Positions 34,633-42,072 of a stretch of 64,000 nt of DNA are shown here, in pieces. The position numbers and the translations under genes are program-made. Every line of letters begins with the position of its first letter. Positions within the stretch are counted from its first letter, which is position 1. Origin of the DNA: Roseateles sp049532965 (GTDB lineage: Bacteria > Pseudomonadota > Gammaproteobacteria > Burkholderiales > Burkholderiaceae_C); NCBI RefSeq assembly GCF_049532965.1, contig NZ_CP186694.1, forward strand, positions 1,488,001 through 1,552,000, given 5' to 3'. The notes under the pieces are model-generated. The model searched no databases. It worked only from the letters and a program-made list of their open reading frames with translations, and was not told the DNA's origin.

Positions 34633-37413
34633 ATGGACGCCGCCACCGCCGCTGCCCCGCCGCCCTCCACGCAGCCCCCGCCCCGCACGCCCACGCGCCA
34701 GGTCTTCGCCGGGCTGACGCAGGCGCTGTGGCGTTGGCGCGGGCGCACGCTGCTCGCATTGGCGCTGCTCATCCTGTCCAAGCTCGCCGCCGTGGGCGTG
34801 CCCGCGATGCTCAAGGCCATCGTCGACCACCTCACGCCGGCGCAACCCGGCACGGGCGCCGCGGCGGCGTCGACCGCCCTCGCCGTCGGACTGACCGTAC
34901 CCGTATGGCTGCTGATCGGTTATGCGCTGCTGCGCTACGCGAGCACGCTCTTCACCGAGCTGCGCGACCTCGCCTTCGCCCGGGTGGGCAAGCAGGTGGT
35001 CAGCAGCTTCTCCGAGCGCGCGTTCGCCCACCTGCTCGCGATGAGCCCGCGCTTCCACGCGCAGCGCAACACCGGCTCGCTGATCCGGGAGGTGGAACGC
35101 GGCACCAATGGCCTGGGCTACCTGCTCGGCGCCGGGGTGTTCACGGTGGTGCCCACCGCGGTGGAGTTCGGCGCCGTGCTGGTCATCATCCTCAGCGGCT
35201 ACGGCGCCAAGTTCGTGCTGATCATCGCCGGCAGCATGGTGGCGTACAGCGTCTGGACCGGCTGGATGACGCGCCATCGGGTCGAGAAGCAGCGCGTGAT
35301 GAACGAGCACGACTCCCGCGCCCACGGCCTGCTGGTCGACACGCTGCTCAATTACGACGCGGTGAAGTCCCATGGCCGCGAGGACAGCGAGCGCGCGCGC
35401 TACGGCGGCGTGCTGGCGCAGTGGGTCGAAGGCAGCGTCAGCAGCCAGCGGACCTTGTCCGCGCTGCACCTGGGCCAGGCGGCGATCATCGCGGTCGGCG
35501 TCGGCTGGGTGATGCTGCTGGCGGGCATCGACACGGTGGCGGGACGCATGAGCATCGGCGACCTGGTGATGGTCAACGCCTATCTGATCCAGGTATTCCT
35601 GCCGCTGAACACGCTGGGCTTCGTGTTCCGGGAGACGCGGGACGCGCTGCTCAACACCGAGATGCTCTTCAACCTGCTGGGCCGCGAGCCTGACATCCGT
35701 GACGCGCCGGAGGCCCGGCCGCTGGCCGGCGGCGACACCACGGTGCGCTTCGACGACATCCGCTTCGGCTACGACCGGCAGCGCCAGATCCTCAAGGGAC
35801 TGACGCTGGAGATCCCGCATGGCCAGACCTTCGCCGTGGTCGGGAGCAGCGGCTCCGGCAAGTCGACGCTGGCGCGCCTGCTGATGCGCATGTACGACCC
35901 GGACGGCGGCACGGTCAGCATCGGGGGACAGCCGCTGACGGCGGTGACCCAGCAGAGCCTGCGCCAGGCCATCGGCGTCGTGCCGCAGGACCCGATGCTG
36001 TTCAACGACACGATCGCCTACAACATCGGCTACGGCCGGCCGGAGGCGAGCCGCGAGGAGATCGTCGCCGCGGCCCGGGCGGCGCAGGCGGACGAGTTCA
36101 TCAGCCTGCTGCCCGAGGGGTACGAGACCCGCGTCGGCGAGCGCGGCGCGCGCCTGTCGGGCGGCGAGAAGCAGCGCATCGCGATCGCGCGGGCGTTCCT
36201 GAAGAACCCGCCGATCGTCGTCCTCGACGAGGCGACCTCGGCGCTGGACACCAAGGCCGAGCGCGCCATCCAGGGGGCGCTGGACGAGGTCGCGCGCGAC
36301 CGGACGTCGCTGATCATTGCGCACCGCCTGTCCACGGTCGTCGATGCCGACCAGATCATCGTGATGGACCGCGGCGAGATCGTCGAGCGCGGCCGCCATG
36401 GCGAACTGCTCGAGCGTCGCGGCCTGTATGCGCAGCTGTGGGAACTGCAGCGCCAGCAGCAGCAGACCGAGTCGCTGGAACGTCGCATCGCGCAGCATCC
36501 GGTCAATGTCGCCGGCCTGCTGGTGCTCAGCCTGGACGGCCTGCGCGACACACTGGCCGCGGCCGACGTCGACCTCTACACGGATGTCGACCTCGACGTC
36601 GCCAGCGTCCATGGCGATGCCAGCCGCATTGCCCGCATCGTCCAGCTCGTCTGCCTGCTGGCGCTGCGCGGCGCGTCGCGGGGGCGCATGGAAGGCCGGC
36701 TGCAGCGCGTCGACCGCGCGAGCGAACTCACCGTCGGCTTCCATGGCCGGATCGATCCCGACACCGGGCCGCCCGACACGCTGGAGCTGCGCACGCTGGT
36801 GACCGAAGCGGGCGGGCACCTGGCCATCGAGCGCGACCCGGAGGCCGGCCTGCAGCGCTACGTCGTCGACTTCCCGCTGCCGGCGCTGGCGGAAGCGCCG
36901 CTGTCCGAGGACGAGTTGCGCGCCGCGCCGCCGGAACTGGCGCGGGCCGCCCTGGAGCAGCGCGAGACCGCGCTCGAGACGGCCTTCGGCCTGGACGAGC
37001 ATCCGCTCTCCGGTCTCAACGTGATGTGCATCGACGACGACGAGGATGCCCTCGAATCGCTGGGCATGCTGCTGGAGCACGACGGCGCGCGGACCGAGCG
37101 CATCACCTCCGGCCGTGAGGCGCTGCGCCGCCTGGCCGAACGCGCGCCGGAAGCCTGGCCGCATGTCTTCGTCTGCGACATCGCGCTGGGTCCGGAGGAC
37201 GGTCACGCGGTGGTGCGCGGCTTGCGCGCGCTGGAGGCCCAGCGCGACGTGCCGCTCGGCCAGCGCCTGCCCGCCATCGCGCTCACCGGCATGGCGCAGC
37301 CCGAGGACCGGTTGCGCGCGCTCGTGGCCGGCTTCCAGCGCCACCTGGCCAAACCCGTCGCGCCGGAAGAGCTGGTCCGCACCTTGCACGACCTCGCTCG
37401 CGTGCCGGTCTGA
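34633..37413 (+). CDS. ATM1/HMT1-type ABC exporter fused to degenerate kinase ATPase and receiver domains
   Basis: This 926-residue protein joins parts rarely seen together. Residues about 35-330 are the six-helix exporter domain of the ABCB7/ATM1 heavy-metal group. The nucleotide-binding domain follows, with Walker A GSSGSGKST at 404-412, signature LSGGEKQ at 508-514 and Walker B Asp532-Glu533. Residues about 615-755 resemble the ATPase domain of a sensor kinase (GDASRIARIVQLVCLLALRG), but the N-box Asn is gone and no phosphorylatable His domain is present. Residues about 793-920 form a receiver domain with acidic pair near 801, phospho-acceptor Asp849 (VCDIALGPEDG), Thr885 and Lys907. The exporter could therefore be controlled by phosphorylation from another kinase. 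A carbamoyltransferase gene follows 73 bases downstream. Confidence 0.87.
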   Translation: MDAATAAAPPPSTQPPPRTPTRQVFAGLTQALWRWRGRTLLALALLILSKLAAVGVPAMLKAIVDHLTPAQPGTGAAAASTALAVGLTVPVWLLIGYALLRYASTLFTELRDLAFARVGKQVVSSFSERAFAHLLAMSPRFHAQRNTGSLIREVERGTNGLGYLLGAGVFTVVPTAVEFGAVLVIILSGYGAKFVLIIAGSMVAYSVWTGWMTRHRVEKQRVMNEHDSRAHGLLVDTLLNYDAVKSHGREDSERARYGGVLAQWVEGSVSSQRTLSALHLGQAAIIAVGVGWVMLLAGIDTVAGRMSIGDLVMVNAYLIQVFLPLNTLGFVFRETRDALLNTEMLFNLLGREPDIRDAPEARPLAGGDTTVRFDDIRFGYDRQRQILKGLTLEIPHGQTFAVVGSSGSGKSTLARLLMRMYDPDGGTVSIGGQPLTAVTQQSLRQAIGVVPQDPMLFNDTIAYNIGYGRPEASREEIVAAARAAQADEFISLLPEGYETRVGERGARLSGGEKQRIAIARAFLKNPPIVVLDEATSALDTKAERAIQGALDEVARDRTSLIIAHRLSTVVDADQIIVMDRGEIVERGRHGELLERRGLYAQLWELQRQQQQTESLERRIAQHPVNVAGLLVLSLDGLRDTLAAADVDLYTDVDLDVASVHGDASRIARIVQLVCLLALRGASRGRMEGRLQRVDRASELTVGFHGRIDPDTGPPDTLELRTLVTEAGGHLAIERDPEAGLQRYVVDFPLPALAEAPLSEDELRAAPPELARAALEQRETALETAFGLDEHPLSGLNVMCIDDDEDALESLGMLLEHDGARTERITSGREALRRLAERAPEAWPHVFVCDIALGPEDGHAVVRGLRALEAQRDVPLGQRLPAIALTGMAQPEDRLRALVAGFQRHLAKPVAPEELVRTLHDLARVPV

Positions 37414-37486
37414 GCCGACGCCGGAGGCCGGCCTTGCCGCTTCCGCTTCAACTTTGCGGCACCTTCTTCAACCCACTGGAGCATCC

Positions 37487-39334
37487 ATGAACCCCACCTC
37501 TTCACGACGCCTGCTGACGCTCGGCATCAACGCGAGCTTCCACGACTCCGCCGCGGCGCTGATGCTGGATGGCGAGGTCGTCGCGGCGGCCGAGGAGGAG
37601 CGCTTCACGCGTGTCAAGCACGGCAAGCGGCCGATGCCCTTCACGGCGTGGGAACTGCCTTATCACGCCATCGACTTCTGCCTGAAGGAAGCGGGGGCGA
37701 CGCTGGGCGACGTCGCGCATGTCGCCTACAGCTTCGATCCGCAGCGCTTCCTGGGCGACCGCGCGCCGGACCGGCGCTTCACGTTGCCGCTGCAGCCGTC
37801 CGACTTCGACGCCGGCCCGTGGGAGAACCCCTGGGATCCCCTGTTCGCCGCCTACGTCATGAGCGCACCGCGGCTGCTCACCGATGCGGTGCCGCACCAC
37901 CTGCGCAAGCGCTTCGCCGGCGTGAAGCACGACCACGCGCCCTATCGCTGGCACTTCGTCCCGCACCACCTGTGCCATCAGGCCAGCGCGTTCCTGGCCG
38001 CGCCGTTCTCGAGCTGCGCCGTCATGACGCTCGACGGACGCGGCGAGCAGGCCAGCACCTGCTACGGCCGCTACCGGGACAACCGGTATGAGCCGCTCGG
38101 CGAGGTGCACGTCCCGCACTCGCTGGGCCTGCTGTACGAGCGCGTCACGAGCTACCTCGGCTTCCTGCACTCGAGCGACGAGTACAAGGTCATGGCCATG
38201 GCGGCCCTGGGGACGCCGAAGTACGTCGACGTGTTGCGCGAGCACTTGGTCGTCGAACGCGACGGACAGTACCGCAACCTGCCGCTGGACCTGGTGGCGC
38301 GGTTTGGTCCGGCGCGGGTGCCGGGCTCGCAGATGTCGGAGATCTACCTGGACATCGCGGCGTCGCTGCAGGACGTGCTGGAGGAGACCGCGCTGCAACT
38401 GGCGGTGTGGCTGCGCGAACGCACCGGCGAGGACCGCCTGGCGATGGCGGGCGGCGTGGCGTTGAACTGCGTGATGAACTCGCGGCTGCGCGATGCGGGC
38501 ATCTTCCGGCGCGTCTGGGTGCAACCGGCGGCCGGCGATGCCGGCACGGCGCTCGGTGCCGCGCTCTGGGTGGACGCGAGGGAACGACGGGGGATGGCGC
38601 CGCAGGAGCGGACCGATGCGGGCCCGGTCGTCGAAGCGCGCAGTGGCGAGGCGTCCACGCGGGGAAGCGGCGAGGTCTTCGAGCTGGCGCCGCGGCGCTG
38701 GGAGATGGACCACGCCTACCTGGGCCCGGCATTTGCGGACGACGAGATCGAGGCGTTGCTGAAATGGGCGCAGCTGCGCTACCGCAAGGTGGACGACGTG
38801 GCGACGGAGACGGCGGAGCTGCTGGCGCGCAACAAGATCATTGGCTGGTTCCAGGGCCGGATGGAGTTTGGCCCGCGGGCGCTGGGGGCGCGGTCGCTGC
38901 TGGCGTCGCCGATCGATCCAGCGATGCAGGCGCGGCTCAATGAGCTCAAGGACAGGGAGGACTTCCGGCCGGTGGCGCCGGCGGTCAACCGCGAGGACCT
39001 GGCGGCGTGGTTCGAGCCGGCCGATGCGAACGAGGGCGAGTCGCCGTTCATGCTGTTCGTCTACGACGTGAAGCCCGGTTGTGCCGAGCGCATTCCATCG
39101 GCGCTGCACACGGACCGGACCGCGCGGGTGCAGACGGTCGATGCGGCGACGAACCCGGTCTTCCATGACCTGCTCAAGGCGGTGGGCGAGCGCACGGGCG
39201 TGCCGGTGCTGGTGAATACCTCGTTCAACGTCCGCGGGGAGCCGATCGTCGGGACGCCGAAGGCGGCGATCGAGGCCTTCTTCAGTACGCCGCTGGATGC
39301 GCTGGTCATCGGCTCGTTCATCCTCGAGAAGTGA
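37487..39334 (+). CDS. NodU/CmcH-family carbamoyltransferase
   Basis: A 615-residue enzyme transferring a carbamoyl group from carbamoyl phosphate to a sugar or antibiotic hydroxyl. The N-terminal Kae1-like domain shows LGINASFHDSAAALM, AAAEEERFTRVKHGK, the metal-binding HHLCHQASAFLAAPF, MTLDGRGE and LHSSDEYKVMAMA. The C-terminal carbamoyltransferase domain has GWFQGRMEFGPRALGARS with the catalytic Arg/Glu pattern and VLVNTSFNVRGEPIVGTP. ATG 37487 has GGAG 5 bases upstream. By context its substrate may be a heptose or other residue of the glycan; 7-O-carbamoyl heptose is known in Pseudomonas LPS core. Confidence 0.92.
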   Translation: MNPTSSRRLLTLGINASFHDSAAALMLDGEVVAAAEEERFTRVKHGKRPMPFTAWELPYHAIDFCLKEAGATLGDVAHVAYSFDPQRFLGDRAPDRRFTLPLQPSDFDAGPWENPWDPLFAAYVMSAPRLLTDAVPHHLRKRFAGVKHDHAPYRWHFVPHHLCHQASAFLAAPFSSCAVMTLDGRGEQASTCYGRYRDNRYEPLGEVHVPHSLGLLYERVTSYLGFLHSSDEYKVMAMAALGTPKYVDVLREHLVVERDGQYRNLPLDLVARFGPARVPGSQMSEIYLDIAASLQDVLEETALQLAVWLRERTGEDRLAMAGGVALNCVMNSRLRDAGIFRRVWVQPAAGDAGTALGAALWVDARERRGMAPQERTDAGPVVEARSGEASTRGSGEVFELAPRRWEMDHAYLGPAFADDEIEALLKWAQLRYRKVDDVATETAELLARNKIIGWFQGRMEFGPRALGARSLLASPIDPAMQARLNELKDREDFRPVAPAVNREDLAAWFEPADANEGESPFMLFVYDVKPGCAERIPSALHTDRTARVQTVDAATNPVFHDLLKAVGERTGVPVLVNTSFNVRGEPIVGTPKAAIEAFFSTPLDALVIGSFILEK

Positions 39335-39346
39335 CGTAGCGGGGTG

Positions 39347-39571
39347 CGGGCGATCGCACCCTCACCCCTCCCTCTCCCGCCCGCGGGAGAGGGGGAAATT
39401 GCCTCCTCGCCGCCTCTGCCGCCTGCGGGAGGGGAGAAGTCACTTCTTCACTCCCTCTCCCGCTTGCGGGAGAGGGTCAGGGGTGAGGGTCGTGGCAGGC
39501 CAACGGCGCTGCTCATCGGGCGATCGCACCCTCACCCCTCCCTCTCCCGCCCGCGGGAGAGGGGGAAATTG
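39347..39571. repeat. REP-like palindrome cluster with 55-bp direct repeat
   Basis: Three palindromes of the CCCTCTCCCGC/GCGGGAGAGGG family lie between the convergent ends of the carbamoyltransferase and cytochrome c genes. A 55-base stretch (39347-39401) is repeated nearly exactly at 39517-39571, 170 bases on, starting CGGGCGATCGCACCCTCACC and ending GGGGGAAATTG. The middle palindrome (about 39462-39485) is in the opposite orientation with the GGGTGAGGGT flank. No gene is seen in this 264-base gap. Confidence 0.8.
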
Positions 39572-39598
39572 GGTGGCCTGCGCTAGGAAAGCTGGAGC

Positions 39599-40528
39599 TC
39601 AGTGCGCGAGCAGATAGCGCGCCATCAACCTGGCCTGGTTCTCACTGACCTGGAGCGTTGGCATGGCGGAGTGTGCGTCGATCGCTTGCGGATTCCGGAT
39701 CCAGGCGGCGAGACCGTCTTCGGTCGGGAACGCCTTGCCGCCGATGCGATCACGGCCTGCCAGTCCGCTGAGCCGCGGCCCATTCGACGTTTCCGGCCCG
39801 ACGACGCCAGGAATCGTGTGGCAGGCGGTACACCCATGCTGCCGGAATGCGCGGCGGGCGAGCTCCGCGCTCGACAACGGCGGCGCCAGCGGTGCCGGCG
39901 CCTCGACCAGGCCGTCACATCGCGGCGTTCCCCTGACTGGCGCCGACGCCGCAGGACCCGCCGATGTGGCCGCCCGGCGAGGCGCCGCCTCGGGCGCCGA
40001 GGTCAGCGCCCGGTACTGATCGGGCGTCATCAGCGGCAGCGCCTCGAGGAACGCGACCACAGACCAGAGCTCGCCTTCTTCCAGCCGGTACTCCCACGCC
40101 GGCATCCCGCTCATCTTGATGCCGTTGCGCGTGATCCAGTACAGGTCCTGAAGGCGCCAATGCCGGGTCGCCTCGACCAGCGAGCTGGGCACCGGCTGCA
40201 TCCCGAGCGAGAACGCCTCCGGTGCGATCCCAGGCGCGCCATGGCAGGCCACGCAGCGATCGCGGAAGCAGGCAGCCCCCTGCATCACGCGCTGGGGCGT
40301 GAGCAGGTCGTTCGGTGGCGGATGCGCATCCGCCCTGCGCTGCACCGCGCGCTTGAGCGCCAGCTCCAGCAGGGAATGCACGGGCTGCCAATGAGGCCCG
40401 GTCGCCGACACGTCATAGACTCCAAGTCCCACGAACGCGGCGCCCCCGGCGGCGGCCAGCACGCCCGCGGCCGCGAACGCAGCCAGGACGGCTTTGGCGG
40501 GCGTGAGACGGCGCGGCGGATCCCTCAT
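39599..40528 (-). CDS. Membrane-anchored diheme cytochrome c
   Basis: The 309-residue protein begins with a membrane anchor or uncleaved signal (AKAVLAAFAAAGVLAAAGGA) and has two heme-attachment sites, CVACH in the first domain and CTACH in the second, each with a downstream Met axial candidate (GIKMSGMPAWE, HSAMPTLQV). A Pro/Ala-rich linker of about 50 residues separates the domains. It diverges from the oxidase operon by 69 bases and probably donates electrons to that oxidase or links it to a periplasmic dehydrogenase. Similar cytochromes lie beside caa3-type oxidases in other Burkholderiales. Confidence 0.88.
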   Translation of the reverse strand: MRDPPRRLTPAKAVLAAFAAAGVLAAAGGAAFVGLGVYDVSATGPHWQPVHSLLELALKRAVQRRADAHPPPNDLLTPQRVMQGAACFRDRCVACHGAPGIAPEAFSLGMQPVPSSLVEATRHWRLQDLYWITRNGIKMSGMPAWEYRLEEGELWSVVAFLEALPLMTPDQYRALTSAPEAAPRRAATSAGPAASAPVRGTPRCDGLVEAPAPLAPPLSSAELARRAFRQHGCTACHTIPGVVGPETSNGPRLSGLAGRDRIGGKAFPTEDGLAAWIRNPQAIDAHSAMPTLQVSENQARLMARYLLAH

Positions 40529-40597
40529 GGCCGGTGCAAGGCAAGCGCGGTGCCGGACGCTTGCCGGGGCAGGCACTTCGTGTGCCGGGGACCGCGC

Positions 40598-41035
40598 ATG
40601 ACGCCCCCTCCCTCCTCCCTGGACAGGCCACGCGCTTCCTCCCCGTCCGGCCCGACACCGCTTCCGGTGCTCGGCGGAGCGGCGGCGCTGCTCGCCCTGG
40701 TGCTCATCGCCTGCGGTCCCGCACCGGACGAGCCGCTGCGCCGATGGCAGGTGGAAGCGGCCGACCTCGCACGCGGCCGCCAGCTGATGGCGCAGTACCA
40801 ATGCGGCAGTTGCCATGCGGTGCCCGGCGTGCCGGGCGCCGGCCGGCGAGCGCCGGCTCTCGAGCACTTTGGCCGCCGCAGCTACATCGCCGGCCAATTG
40901 CCCAACACGCCCGAGACCCTGCAACGCTGGCTGCTGGACCCACCGGGGCTGCTGCCGGGCACGACGATGCCGCGGCTCGGTCTGTCCGAGCGCGATGCGC
41001 GGGACATCGCCGGCTACCTGATGTCGCTGCGATGA
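40598..41035 (+). CDS. Cytochrome c lipoprotein
   Basis: A 145-residue monoheme cytochrome with a lipoprotein-type leader: LALVLIACGP provides a lipobox Cys near residue 39. The heme site is QYQCGSCHAVPG, and the axial Met is likely in PGTTMPRLGLSE. The C-terminal ERDARDIAGYLMSLR helix is typical of class I cytochromes. Its stop overlaps the next start (ATGA, 41032-41035), so it is produced with the oxidase subunits, probably as a membrane-tethered electron donor. Confidence 0.88.
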   Translation: MTPPPSSLDRPRASSPSGPTPLPVLGGAAALLALVLIACGPAPDEPLRRWQVEAADLARGRQLMAQYQCGSCHAVPGVPGAGRRAPALEHFGRRSYIAGQLPNTPETLQRWLLDPPGLLPGTTMPRLGLSERDARDIAGYLMSLR

Positions 41036-42072
41036 GCGCGGGCGGCATGCTCAGGCCGGCCGGCCCCCAGGCCCAGGCACTCGCGGACGTCATGACCACC
41101 GCGCTGGTCGTCTGCACGCTGGCCTTCCTCTTCGCGATGGCCTGCCTGGCCGCCGCGCTGTGGTGGAAGCGCCGCCGGCCCGTCCCCTCGGCCCTGTGGC
41201 TCTGGGGCGGCGGACTGGTGCTGCCGGTGCTGGTCTTCGGCGGGCTGCTGCTCCACGGCGAGCGCCGGGCCTACGGCCTCGACGACCCCGCGCCGCCGGG
41301 GGCGCTCCGGATCGCGGTCACGGGCCATTTGTGGTGGTGGTCCTTGCAGTACGGGGCCGACGGCGGCGTGCCAGCCTTCGCGACCGCGAACGAACTGCGC
41401 GTTCCGGTGGGCCGTCCAGTGGCGCTGACGCTCGCCTCCGAGGACGTGATCCACAGCTACTGGGTGCCAGCGCTCGGGGGCAAGGTCGACCTGGTGCCTG
41501 GGCGGCTCAACCGCCTCACGTTCACCGCGTCGCAGCCAGGCGTGTTCCGCGGGCCGTGTGCGGAGTACTGCGGGACGCAGCACGCCGCCATGGTGTTGCA
41601 GGTCGTCGCCATGCCGCCGGCGGAGTTCGAGCAATGGCGGCGGCAACAGGCCGGCAACGCCCTGCCGCCGGGTTCCCGTGCCGCGCTGCGCGGCGCCGCC
41701 CTCTTCAGCGAGCAGGGTTGCATCGCCTGTCATTCGGTACGCGGGCTGCGCGATCCCGGCAGCTTCCCGGACGCCGCGCCCGGCACGCCGCCGGGCCTGC
41801 AGGCGCGGGCACCGCTCGGTCCGGACCTGACGCATGTGTCGAGCCGCCTGTGGCTCGGCGCCGGTGCCTTGCGCAACCGTGATGCGCTCGGGGACCCGCG
41901 CCAGGCCCTGCGCTCATGGATCACCGACGTGCAGCAGGCCAAGCCGGGCGCGCGAATGCCGTCCTACCGCCACCTGAGCGCGGAAGACGTCGATGCGATC
42001 GTCGAGTTCCTGTCCGGCCCGCCGCCAGCGGGCGGCGGACCGGAGCGGCCGCTGGTCGCCACAGCGCCATGA
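41032..42072 (+). CDS. Cytochrome c oxidase subunit II fused to cytochrome c
   Basis: The 346-residue protein has two N-terminal membrane helices (TALVVCTLAFLFAMACLAAA and LWLWGGGLVLPVLVFGGLLL), a cupredoxin domain with the binuclear CuA ligands (HSYWVPAL and CAEYCGTQHAAM: His, two Cys, Glu-carbonyl, His and Met all kept), and a C-terminal cytochrome c domain with CIACHSVRG. This is the layout of caa3-type subunit II, which takes electrons directly through the attached heme. An insertion lies between the heme site and the axial ligand region. It overlaps neighbours by four bases on both sides. Confidence 0.92.
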   Translation: MSAGGMLRPAGPQAQALADVMTTALVVCTLAFLFAMACLAAALWWKRRRPVPSALWLWGGGLVLPVLVFGGLLLHGERRAYGLDDPAPPGALRIAVTGHLWWWSLQYGADGGVPAFATANELRVPVGRPVALTLASEDVIHSYWVPALGGKVDLVPGRLNRLTFTASQPGVFRGPCAEYCGTQHAAMVLQVVAMPPAEFEQWRRQQAGNALPPGSRAALRGAALFSEQGCIACHSVRGLRDPGSFPDAAPGTPPGLQARAPLGPDLTHVSSRLWLGAGALRNRDALGDPRQALRSWITDVQQAKPGARMPSYRHLSAEDVDAIVEFLSGPPPAGGGPERPLVATAP

